Of a stretch of 34,676 nt of DNA, positions 16,812-24,300 are shown piece after piece. The stretch is taken from NCBI GenBank assembly GCA_900696625.1, contig CAADGU010000266.1, forward strand, positions 1 to 34,676. Direction: 5' to 3'. The DNA comes from an uncultured Chloroflexota bacterium (GTDB taxonomy: Bacteria; Chloroflexota; Anaerolineae; Promineifilales; Promineifilaceae). Numbering within the stretch: the first letter of the stretch is position 1; the number at the start of each line of letters is the position of its first letter. The notes below the pieces were generated by a model that saw only the letters and a program-made list of their open reading frames with translations, was not told the origin of the DNA and did no database searches. Made by a program: the position numbers and the translations under genes.

Positions 16812-18146
16812 ATGTTAACTGAGATTAGCACGGAACTATTGATCATCTTTGTGTTGGTATTGGCAAACGGCTTTTTTGCCGGTTCAGAAATTGCCATTGT
16901 CTCTGCCCGGCGCAGCCGACTAGAGATACTGGCGCAAAGTGGGAATCGCGGGGCCAGACAAGCTATAGCCCTGGTCGAATCACCACACCGCTTCCTGGCA
17001 ACCGTGCAAATTGGCATCACCTTCATTGGCACGTTTTCGGCGGCTTTTGGGGGCGCTCGCATCAGTGGTGTGTTAGCAGCACAACTGGAAAACATCGCCG
17101 TATTGGCACCTTATGCCAGCAGCCTGTCTCTCCTCATCGTGGTGCTTTTTATTACTTATTTGTCACTGGTCATTGGCGAATTGGTACCCAAACAACTGGC
17201 GCTGCTGCACGCCGAGCGGTATGCGGTGTTAAGCGCGCCGGTGATGTCTGTTTTGTCGGGAGTGGCACGGCCGTTAGTCGCCATTCTCTCAGGCTCCGTC
17301 AGCCTGGCTTTTCGGCTATTAGGCCAATCATCAGAAAGCAAAAATTTTGTTACGACCGAAGACATTGAATACCTGGTGCGAGAGGGCAAAGCCAGCGGGA
17401 CTGTGGAAGCAGGCGAAGCCCAGTTAATTCACCGCGTCTTTCGCTTTACAGACCGCCCCATAAAAGCCGTGATGGTGCCGCGTAGTGAAATTGTGGCCGC
17501 CGACACCCAAATGCCGCTAGTGGAATTGGCCGAACTTTTCATCGAAAGCGGCTACTCCCGGCTGCCAATATATGAAGGTTCATTGGAGAACGTGATCGGC
17601 GTTTTACACGCCAAAGACCTGATGCGGTTTATTGCCAATCCAGACACAAAAGTCAACCTGCACCACCTGCTCCGGCCGGCGCCGATTGTTTTGCGCAACG
17701 ACCATGTAGATGATGTGATGGCGCAATTCCGACGCACAGCCACCCACATCGCCATGGTCATGGATGAATATGGGCAGGTGGCTGGTCTGGTCACAATGGA
17801 AGATTTGCTGGAAGAGCTGGTAGGTGAAATTCGAGATGAGTATGATGACGCTGAAGAACATCCCATCGTCCGCCGTGAAGATGGCAGTTGGTTGGTGAAT
17901 GGGTTGGAAGCGTTTGACAAAGTACAGGAAGTCGTAGGTCTGCCTGATGTATTAGAAGAAGACCGCGAGGATTTTACAACGCTGGCCGGTCTCATTTTAT
18001 ACTTGCTCAAGCAGTTGCCCACAGTTGGTGAAACAGTGGCATTTGGTGATTTTGTACTGGAAGTGGTAGATATGGATGGCAAGCGGATTGATAAGGTACT
18101 CATTCACAAAAAGTCAGGTAAGCATTCAGTCCCTCAAGAGACCTGA
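16812..18146 (+). CDS. CNNM/HlyC/CorC-type membrane protein with CBS domains
   Basis: 444 residues from the ATG at 16812 (AGGA eight bases before). An N-terminal DUF21/CNNM transmembrane domain (about residues 1-190) contains A-N-G-F-F-A-G-S-E-I-A-I-V-S-A-R-R-S-R and V-I-G-E-L-V-P-K-Q. A CBS pair (about 210-335) includes V-M-V-P-R-S-E-I and A-M-V-M-D-E-Y-G-Q-V-A-G-L-V-T-M-E-D. A CorC_HlyC C-terminal domain starts around 350 with V-R-R-E-D-G-S-W-L-V-N-G. Family members are linked to Mg2+/Co2+ transport; a role in haemolysis is a historical label. The stop codon lies inside the repeat arm at 18139-18155, so the terminal codons overlap that element. Confidence 0.92.
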   Translation: MLTEISTELLIIFVLVLANGFFAGSEIAIVSARRSRLEILAQSGNRGARQAIALVESPHRFLATVQIGITFIGTFSAAFGGARISGVLAAQLENIAVLAPYASSLSLLIVVLFITYLSLVIGELVPKQLALLHAERYAVLSAPVMSVLSGVARPLVAILSGSVSLAFRLLGQSSESKNFVTTEDIEYLVREGKASGTVEAGEAQLIHRVFRFTDRPIKAVMVPRSEIVAADTQMPLVELAELFIESGYSRLPIYEGSLENVIGVLHAKDLMRFIANPDTKVNLHHLLRPAPIVLRNDHVDDVMAQFRRTATHIAMVMDEYGQVAGLVTMEDLLEELVGEIRDEYDDAEEHPIVRREDGSWLVNGLEAFDKVQEVVGLPDVLEEDREDFTTLAGLILYLLKQLPTVGETVAFGDFVLEVVDMDGKRIDKVLIHKKSGKHSVPQET

Positions 18147-18200
18147 CAGGTTTTTGGCCTGCAAAGTTTCAAGTTGACTGGTAAAAAACCTGTCAGGTCT
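18139..18200. repeat. Inverted repeat AGACCTGACAGGTTTTT, 17-bp perfect arms
   Basis: Arms 18139-18155 and 18184-18200 are perfect complements around a 28-nt centre. The first arm contains the TGA stop of the CNNM/CorC-type gene. No U-run follows the second arm, so this is more like a dispersed repeat than a standard terminator. A degenerate relative is at 13537-13570. Confidence 0.8.
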
Positions 18201-18224
18201 GAACGGTTACGTTCCATCACGCTC

Positions 18225-18251
18225 TTGACGCCATTTCTGCGCCGGTATAAA
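18225..18251 (+). promoter_or_regulatory. Probable promoter of the SAM riboswitch transcript
   Basis: TTGACG at 18225-18230 and TATAAA at 18246-18251 are separated by 15 bp. Transcription would begin near 18258, about 23 nt before the first paired stem of the riboswitch. The spacing is slightly short. Confidence 0.55.
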
Positions 18252-18280
18252 CTCCGGCTGGTAATTTTAGACCTTTAATA

Positions 18281-18450
18281 CTCATCCAGAGAGGCAGAGG
18301 GACCGGCCCGTTGAAGCCTCGGCAACCGCTCCGTAGTCGGTAAACCGTGATCAGTAATTCGGTAAGCATAACCAATTACTGTATACCAGTAACCGGCTAC
18401 CGAAAAAGGTGCCAATTCCGGCAAACCCTATGGGTTTGGAAGATGAGAGA
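18281..18450 (+). promoter_or_regulatory. SAM-I (S-box) riboswitch
   Basis: The conserved S-box order is complete. P1 5' strand CTCATC is at 18281-18286, followed by the P2 core AGAGGCAGAGGGACCGGCCC, then TTGAAGCC and GGCAACC. The junction GGTGCCAATTCC is at 18409-18420. P4 is CAAACCC/GGGTTTG at 18422-18438. The P1 3' strand GATGAGAG starts at 18442. The arm between GGCAACC and GGTGCC is unusually long (about 80 nt) and contains a nested hairpin CAGTAATT/AATTACTG. Known role: SAM binding stabilises P1 and promotes termination of sulfur or methionine genes. The terminator follows directly, so this is an OFF switch. Confidence 0.95.
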
Positions 18451-18465
18451 CTTTGGTAAAGTGAC

Positions 18466-18494
18466 AAAAGCCTCTCCTGTTGAGAGGCTTTTTT
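18466..18494 (+). terminator. Rho-independent terminator of the SAM riboswitch
   Basis: An 11-bp perfect stem (AAAAGCCTCTC at 18466-18476, complement at 18482-18492) has a 5-nt loop and ends in a T-run at 18489-18494. GAGAG of the P1 3' strand (18446-18450) can pair with CTCTC of the terminator 5' arm, giving the alternative antiterminator expected without SAM. It ends 18 bp before the DUF4259 start. Confidence 0.93.
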
Positions 18495-18512
18495 ATTTCT
18501 GAGGAATGCTAG

Positions 18513-18944
18513 ATGGGCACATGGGGCATTGGCAGTTTTGAGAATGATACAGCCATGGATTGGCTGGTTGACTTTGCAGCCAATGATTTTCGGCTGATTG
18601 ATCGCACGTTGGCCGGTGTGGCTGCTATGCAAGCGGTAGATTATCTGGACGCCGATGAAGCGTGTGAGGTGCTGGCAGCAGCGGAATGTGTGGCTGCTGC
18701 CGCCGGTTTTCCTGCCGCCGACCTGCCGGATGAAGTACACAACTGGGTGTCGGCCAACCGGCCGATTCGCGTGAAACCGGACTATGTGCGCATGGCGATC
18801 ACGGCCGTCACCCGCGTTCGTACACACTCCGAGTTGCCAGAGTTATGGGCGGAAACAGATGATTATGAGGCGTGGAACACGGCCGTAGCCGACCTGCAAT
18901 CTCGTCTCCACCAGATTGAGAAAAATAATGACCACCGCGATTGA
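18513..18944 (+). CDS. DUF4259 protein, first gene behind the SAM riboswitch
   Basis: 143 residues, with GAGGA seven bases before the ATG. The start M-G-T-W-G-I-G-S-F-E-N-D-T-A-M-D-W is the hallmark of DUF4259, followed by an alanine-rich helical body (L-D-A-D-E-A-C-E-V-L-A-A-A-E) and a C-terminal W-x-E-T-D-D-Y-E-A-W block. No biochemical function is known to me. Its position right after a SAM-I riboswitch predicts expression when SAM is low. It overlaps the next gene by 17 bases. Two ACGGCCGT copies lie near the 3' end. Confidence 0.88.
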   Translation: MGTWGIGSFENDTAMDWLVDFAANDFRLIDRTLAGVAAMQAVDYLDADEACEVLAAAECVAAAAGFPAADLPDEVHNWVSANRPIRVKPDYVRMAITAVTRVRTHSELPELWAETDDYEAWNTAVADLQSRLHQIEKNNDHRD

Positions 18945-19584
18945 TATTTCCCACGAACCCGATCTGGGGTATGTTTTTCATCCAGCCAACGGCTGTTTTG
19001 GCGGAACTCGGTTTGATGTAATCATGCACGCGCAGCCCACCCGGCGCCACTACGACCCGGAAAGGGTGCAGGTCACTATCGTCCGCCAGAACGGTACTGA
19101 GACATGTCACCTGCACTACCCTGCATCGCCAGGGCAGCACCGGGTTTGCCCTGGTCGCATTGTGCTGACCGACCGGGTGGGCAAACAAGTGGTGGCTTTT
19201 TGTTTTGGGGGGGAACTGCATATCATCCACCAACCCCCGGAAACGATTTGTGTCTTTCAGTCGCCGGCGCCCATCCTTGACCTGACACTCTCTCACAACG
19301 CCGATGCCTTTCTGGCTAACGAAGTGGAAATTTTGCTGGCGCAGCGGCGGGCTGCCTGGGACCCGCAACAGCCCCACCGGTTTGAGCAGCACATGGCTCA
19401 AGTAGACCCGGCAGTGTTATATGCTGCCTGCCTGGAAGCGTTGGCGGCTAAATTTGTTACCTTTCCCCATGTGAATGATCCCGTCCGCCGCCAATTTGTG
19501 CATGATGTTCAGCAGGAGATCAAGGTGTGGCAGCAGGACGGCCGTTGGCCTGCGCCCGTACCGGAATTAGCGGAGTTGTTATGA
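18928..19584 (+). CDS. Uncharacterised protein
   Basis: 218 residues from the ATG at 18928, inside the end of the DUF4259 gene; a TTG at 18916 would add four residues. It is mixed alpha/beta with no signal peptide or membrane helix. The first half is beta-rich (F-D-V-I-M-H-A-Q-P-T, RVQVTIVRQNG, R-I-V-L-T-D-R-V-G-K-Q-V-V-A-F), the second half helical (EVEILLAQRRAAW, A-A-C-L-E-A-L-A-A-K-F). I do not recognise a family. The 17-base overlap upstream and ATGA overlap downstream make it part of one translationally coupled unit under the riboswitch. Confidence 0.75.
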   Translation: MTTAIDISHEPDLGYVFHPANGCFGGTRFDVIMHAQPTRRHYDPERVQVTIVRQNGTETCHLHYPASPGQHRVCPGRIVLTDRVGKQVVAFCFGGELHIIHQPPETICVFQSPAPILDLTLSHNADAFLANEVEILLAQRRAAWDPQQPHRFEQHMAQVDPAVLYAACLEALAAKFVTFPHVNDPVRRQFVHDVQQEIKVWQQDGRWPAPVPELAELL

Positions 19585-20528
19585 AATCTTGGGGCCGCCG
19601 GTTGAAACCGATATCTATTACCCAAAACCTGCAAAAGCAGGTTGACAGGCGTCCGGTAACGCGCTTTAGCGCGTTACTTGTATCAGCCTGGGGATGGAAT
19701 CCCCAGGGATGGTGGTCATTAGTCGTGGCGCTTTTTACCCTTGCTGCCTGTACATCGGCCGGGCCAACGGAGGTAACGGCCGTTCCCCTCATCTCCGCAC
19801 CCCTCATCACCGAAACGACGACTGTCGCAAATACAGCGATGCCTGCCGTTCCCGAACCGGCCACCGCGCCCGCCGAAGCTATCCTCATTCAGGAACCGGG
19901 GCCTGGCTCGCGCCTCACCAACCCACTGCTGGTGCGCGGCGAAGCCGAGTCCACCTTTGAGCAAAACCTGGTGGTACGGCTGGTGGATGCAAACGGGACG
20001 GAGTTGGGCTTAACGGCCGTAACCATTGCCGCCGAAATGGGCCAGCGTGGGCCGTTTGAAGCCACGCTCCCCTTTGCCGTCAGCGGTGAGCAGCAGGCGT
20101 TTATTCAGGTGTTTGCCACCAGTCCGCGTGATGGGGGTGTGACGCACCTGAATGCGGTGGGGGTGATGTTGACCGATGGCGCGGCGGCGATACGGCCGTC
20201 GCTGCCAGAAACAACCGAACGCATAGCCATCACCCAGCCGGCATTGGCGGCAACCATCAGTGGTGGCACAGTCCAAATAAGTGGCGTAGGTGTCGCCAGT
20301 TTTGAACAAACCCTGCTGGTGGAACTGGTGGGTGAAGATGGCACAACGCTTGCCAGCCAACCCGTCATCGTCAATGCGCCCGACCTGGGCCAACCGGGCA
20401 CATTCAGCGCCCAATTGCCCTACCGCGTGACGACTACCGGCTCCGGCCGCGTCGTGGTCCGCGACATCAGCCCCGCCTTTGGCGGCGATACGCACGTAAC
20501 CAGTGTCGAGGTAACGTTATCACCCTGA
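19581..20528 (+). CDS. Lipoprotein with two Gmad2-like immunoglobulin-like domains and an extended N-terminus
   Basis: 315 residues from the ATG at 19581, which overlaps the upstream stop as ATGA. A hydrophobic segment W-W-S-L-V-V-A-L-F-T-L-A-A-C ends in a lipobox with Cys57. This is unusually far from the start, because about 27 residues (16-42) are encoded by a block of three hairpins (19626-19707). After a Thr/Pro/Ala-rich linker come two similar domains of about 105 residues. They begin I-L-I-Q-E-P-G-P-G-S-R-L-T-N-P-L-L-V-R-G and I-A-I-T-Q-P-A-L-A-A-T-I-S-G-G, and share S-F-E-Q/T-F-E-Q and PGTFSAQLPY/RGPFEATLPF. This matches the Gmad2 domain of spore-germination and envelope proteins. Likely surface anchored; the function is unknown. 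Confidence 0.85.
   Translation: MKSWGRRLKPISITQNLQKQVDRRPVTRFSALLVSAWGWNPQGWWSLVVALFTLAACTSAGPTEVTAVPLISAPLITETTTVANTAMPAVPEPATAPAEAILIQEPGPGSRLTNPLLVRGEAESTFEQNLVVRLVDANGTELGLTAVTIAAEMGQRGPFEATLPFAVSGEQQAFIQVFATSPRDGGVTHLNAVGVMLTDGAAAIRPSLPETTERIAITQPALAATISGGTVQISGVGVASFEQTLLVELVGEDGTTLASQPVIVNAPDLGQPGTFSAQLPYRVTTTGSGRVVVRDISPAFGGDTHVTSVEVTLSP
19626..19707. repeat. Block of three perfect hairpins inside a coding sequence
   Basis: AACCTGC-AAAA-GCAGGTT (19626-19643, 7-bp stem), GTAACGCGC-TTTA-GCGCGTTAC (19656-19677, 9-bp stem) and CCTGGGGA-TGGAA-TCCCCAGG (19687-19707, 8-bp stem) follow each other within 82 bp. They encode residues 16-42 of the lipoprotein without breaking the frame. Three perfect stems in tandem point to an inserted repeat element. 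Confidence 0.85.
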
Positions 20529-20530
20529 GT

Positions 20531-20557
20531 GAGGAGTTCGCACGCCCACGTGCGAAC
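20531..20557 (+). repeat. REP palindrome 1
   Basis: A GGAG tetranucleotide (20533-20536) is followed by stem TTCGCACG (20537-20544), loop CCCA and stem CGTGCGAA (20549-20556). It sits just after the lipoprotein stop. A 5' GTAG/GGAG tetranucleotide next to a hairpin is the established substrate form of REP-associated tyrosine transposases. Confidence 0.88.
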
Positions 20558-20592
20558 GGTCAAATCGAGGCACAGAACGTTTGCGTCACAGT

Positions 20593-20620
20593 TGGGGCAT
20601 GTGGGCGTTCCCCACCCCTC
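20593..20620 (-). repeat. REP palindrome 2, inverted and diverged
   Basis: Read on the minus strand: GAGGGG, then TGGGGAACG, loop CCCA and CATGCCCCA. Loop and length match REP 1, while the outer stem has changed on both sides (TGGGG pairs with CCCCA), so the hairpin is kept in part. Two inner positions no longer pair. Confidence 0.65.
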
Positions 20621-20632
20621 ATATGACAGATT

Positions 20633-20659
20633 GAGGAGTTCGCACGCCCACGTGCGAAC
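20633..20659 (+). repeat. REP palindrome 3
   Basis: Identical to REP 1: GGAG at 20635-20638, stem TTCGCACG at 20639-20646, loop CCCA, stem CGTGCGAA at 20651-20658. It lies 38 bp before the transposase start. The remainder of the 169-bp gap shows nothing else. Confidence 0.88.
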
Positions 20660-20697
20660 GGGTAACATGAGATAGTTGAATCGAGGGCAAAAATAAT

Positions 20698-21234
20698 ATG
20701 AAACGAGTTTATGATGAAAGCTTCGTTTACTACATCACTTTCAACGTATATGGCCGACTAAATTTGTTTGTGCGGCCAAGTTTTGTGATCCCGTTGCTTG
20801 ATAGTCTCAACTTCTATCGCTACAAGCAACAATTCAAACTGCTTGGCTATGTCATCATGCCCGATCACCTTCATCTCCTTATCCTGGTTTATGGTCAGGC
20901 AACCATTTCAGATATTATGCGCGATTACAAAACATTCACTTCCAAGCGCATCATCAACCAGGCTGAAGTAGAAAATATCCAGGAATGGCTGATTGCTTTT
21001 CAGACTGCTGGTAATGAAACAGAGCGTAGTGAAAACAAGGTCTGGCAAGATGGTTTCTGGGATAAAACCATTTTTACGGAAAAACTCCTCAGGCAAAAAC
21101 TCAATTACATTCATCGCAATCCGGTACGTGCCGGATTGGTTGATGATGTGGTTGCTTATCCTTACTCAAGCTACCGCAATTATGAGTTTGACGATAACAC
21201 CCTGATTGAAATTGATAAAGATTGGCTATTTTAG
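20698..21234 (+). CDS. REP-associated tyrosine transposase (RAYT, Y1/HUH family)
   Basis: 178 residues, full length. The fold start Y-Y-I-T-F-N-V-Y-G-R is followed by the HUH motif M-P-D-H-L-H-L-L with His57 and His59, helix D-I-M-R-D-Y-K-T-F-T-S-K-R, then the G-F-W-D and Y-I-H-R-N-P-V-R-A-G-L-V blocks typical of RAYTs. Tyr137 in the last block is conserved; which Tyr is catalytic cannot be settled by eye. Known family activity is single-strand cleavage and joining at REP hairpins next to GTAG/GGAG. REP hairpins lie on both sides, two or three before and two after, in inverted layout. The gene has no ACGGCCGT copy and seems more AT-rich than its neighbours, which fits acquisition. No clear ribosome-binding site. 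Confidence 0.93.
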   Translation: MKRVYDESFVYYITFNVYGRLNLFVRPSFVIPLLDSLNFYRYKQQFKLLGYVIMPDHLHLLILVYGQATISDIMRDYKTFTSKRIINQAEVENIQEWLIAFQTAGNETERSENKVWQDGFWDKTIFTEKLLRQKLNYIHRNPVRAGLVDDVVAYPYSSYRNYEFDDNTLIEIDKDWLF

Positions 21235-21235
21235 C

Positions 21236-21262
21236 GAGGAGAGCCGCACGCCCGCGTGCGGC
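21236..21262 (+). repeat. REP palindrome 4 with compensatory stem changes
   Basis: GAGGAG, one extra A, stem GCCGCACG (21243-21250), loop CCCG, stem CGTGCGGC (21255-21262). Compared with REP 1, TT to GC in the 5' arm is matched by AA to GC in the 3' arm, so both changed base pairs are retained. It starts two bases after the transposase stop. Confidence 0.85.
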
Positions 21263-21270
21263 GTTGTTCG

Positions 21271-21296
21271 TTCGCACGTGGGCGTGCGAACTCCTC
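21271..21296 (-). repeat. REP palindrome 5, inverted
   Basis: Read on the minus strand: GAGGAG followed by TTCGCACG, loop CCCA, CGTGCGAA, identical to REP 1 and 3. It lies ten bases before the metH start codon and would fold close to its ribosome-binding site (AGGTAAGG). Confidence 0.88.
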
Positions 21297-21306
21297 AGGT
21301 AAGGTT

Positions 21307-24300
21307 ATGAACAGAACAGAACTACTCAAACAACAATTACAAGAACGTATTTTGATCATTGACGGGGCGATGGGGTCGTTGATCCAGACGTATGGATTGG
21401 ATGAGGCGGGCTATCGCGGGGAGCGATTCGCCGATCATCCGGCGGATGTGAAGGGCAACAACGAAATCCTGAACCTGACCCGGCCAGACATCATCCACGC
21501 CATCCACACCGCCTATCTGGAAGCAGGTGCAGACATCGTGGAGACCAATACCTTCAACGGCAACCGCTTCTCGCAGGCCGAATACCAGATGGCCGAATAT
21601 GTGTATGAAATCAACCGGGCGGCCGCCCGGATTGCCCGTGAAGCGTGCGATGCGTTTGTAGCCAAGGCCGCAGGGCGCGGGCCAAGATTTGTCGCCGGGT
21701 CATTGGGGCCGTTGAACCGCACGCTTTCGCTCTCGCCAGATGTGAATGATCCGGGCTACCGGGCGGTGACGTTTGACGAGGTGGCGGAGGCGTATGCCGA
21801 AGCAACGCGCGGTTTGATGGACGGCGGCGCGGACATCCTGCTCATCGAGACGATTTTTGACACGCTGAATGCGAAGGCGGCCATCTTTGGCATTCAAACT
21901 GTTTTCGAGGAGAAGGGTGAGGAACGGCCGTTGATGATTTCTGGCACGATTACGGACGCCAGCGGCCGCACCCTGTCCGGGCAGACGATGGAGGCGTGGT
22001 ATACCTCCATTCGCCACGCCAACCCGTTGATTGTGGGCATGAATTGCAGCTTTGGGCCGGGAGCGTTACGGCCGTATCTCACCACCATCGCCAACATGAG
22101 CGACAGCTACATCAGCTTCTACCCCAACGCCGGTCTGCCCGATGGATTCGGCGGCTTTGCCGAATCCATCGAGGATATGGCGCCCGTGCTGCGGGAATTG
22201 GCGCAGGAAGGGTATCTGAACATCGTCGGCGGCTGCTGCGGCACCACGCCCGCCTTCATCAAAGCGTTCGCCCAGGCCGTGGCGGGCATTGCACCGCGCA
22301 AGCCGGCGCCGCGCCCCCAATATCTGCGCCTCAGCGGGCTGGAACCGTTGACTCTGACGCCGGAACTGAACTTTGTAAACATCGGCGAGCGCACCAACGT
22401 CACCGGCTCCCGCCGCTTTGCCCGCCTGATTTTGAACGGGCAGTATGACGAAGCGTTGAGCATTGCCCGCAGCCAGGTGGAAAACGGGGCGCAAATGATT
22501 GACATAAATATGGACGAAGGGATGCTGGATGCCCTGACCGCCATGCCCCGCTTCCTCAATCTCATCGCCGCCGAGCCGGACATTTCCCGCGTACCGGTAG
22601 TCATTGACTCCTCCAAGTGGGAGGTGATTGAGGCCGGGCTGAAGTGTGTGCAGGGCAAATCCATCGTCAACTCCATCAGCATGAAGGAGGGGGAAGCGGA
22701 ATTTATCCGCCAGGCGAAGCTGGCGCGGCGCTATGGCGCGGCGGTGATTGTGATGGCCTTTGACGAGCAGGGGCAGGCGGATACGTTTGAGCGCAAGATT
22801 ACCATTTGCCAGCGGGCTTATGATGTGCTGACGCAGCAGGTGGGCTTCCCGCCGGAGGACATCATTTTTGACCCGAATATTTTTGCCATTGCTACTGGGA
22901 TTGAGGAGCATAATGAATACGGCCGTGCCTACATTGAGGCTACACGCTGGATCAAACAAAACCTGCCCCATGTACACGTCAGCGGCGGCGTCAGCAATAT
23001 CTCCTTCAGCTTCCGCGGCAACGACTTGATGCGCGAAGCCATTCACGCCGCCTTTTTGTACCACGCCATCCAGGCGGGTATGGACATGGGTATCGTCAAC
23101 GCCGGGCAGTTGGCAATATACGAAGAGATTCCCAAACCGCTGCTGGAGCGGGTGGAGGATGTACTCTTTAATCGCCGCCCAGACGCCACGGAGCGGCTGG
23201 TGGAACACGCCGAAATTGTGCGCGGTGCGGGCAAGGAAAAAGTGGCCGACCTGGCCTGGCGGGATGCGCCGGTGAACGAGCGCCTGGCGCATGCCCTGGT
23301 GAAGGGGATTACCGACTTTATTGTGGAAGACACGGAAGAAGCGCGGCAGCAGGCGACACGGCCGTTAGACGTGATCGAAGGGCCGCTGATGGATGGTATG
23401 AACGTGGTCGGCGATCTGTTTGGCGCGGGCAAGATGTTCTTGCCGCAGGTGGTGAAATCGGCGCGGGTGATGAAGCAGGCGGTGGCTTATCTGGTGCCGT
23501 TCATCGAAGCGGAGAAGGCGGCGGCGGGGCTGAATGGGCAGAGCAACGGCCGTATCGTTATGGCCACCGTGAAGGGGGACGTACACGACATTGGCAAGAA
23601 CATTGTCGGTGTGGTGCTGCAATGCAATGGCTATGAAGTGATTGACCTTGGGGTGATGGTACCGGCGGAGAAGATTTTGCAGACGGCCGTAGACGTGAAA
23701 GCAGACATCATTGGCCTGAGTGGGCTGATTACGCCCTCGCTGGAGGAGATGCGTTATGTGGCCAGCGAAATGACCCGGCAAGAGTTCGAGATTCCGCTGC
23801 TGATTGGCGGGGCGACGACGAGTAAGATTCATACGGCCGTGAAAATTGAACCTAACTACCTGGGCAGCCAGACCATCCACGTGGTAGATGCTTCCCGCGC
23901 TGTGGGCGTCGTCTCCCACCTGTTGGGCGACGACAAAGCCAGCTACATTGCCGATGTGAAAGCCGAATATGAAACCATCCGCGTCCAACACGGCAACCGG
24001 CGTGACCGCGCCCGCCTCATCCCCATTGCCGACGCCCGCGCCAACCATTTCAAAACAGATTGGGCCACTTACCAACCACCCCAACCCAACTTTCTGGGTA
24101 TCAAAACGTGGGACAATTACCCAATTACCCAATTACGCAATTACATAGACTGGACACCCTTCTTTGCCACCTGGGAACTGGCGGGCAAATTCCCGCGCAT
24201 TCTGGAAGACCCGGTGGTCGGCGAATCGGCGCGGCACCTGTATGCCGATGCCCAGGCCATGCTGGACAAGATCATCGCCGAGAAATGGCTGACGGCGAAA

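Noticed and set aside
20698-21296. Full IS200/IS605 insertion sequence
   Set aside because: There is no TnpB or classical left and right ends. A single-copy Y1 protein with flanking REPs is the RAYT arrangement.
21256-21306. Longer metH reading frame beginning at 21256
   Set aside because: It would translate REP hairpins 4 and 5 and has no ribosome-binding site. The ATG at 21307 has one, and residue numbers from there match E. coli MetH (Cys247, Cys310, Cys311; His760 against 759).
22066-23292. Long minus-strand frame inside metH
   Set aside because: Antisense shadow of a conserved gene, rich in His/Gln/Arg as expected from the complement of GC-rich codons; no recognisable domain.
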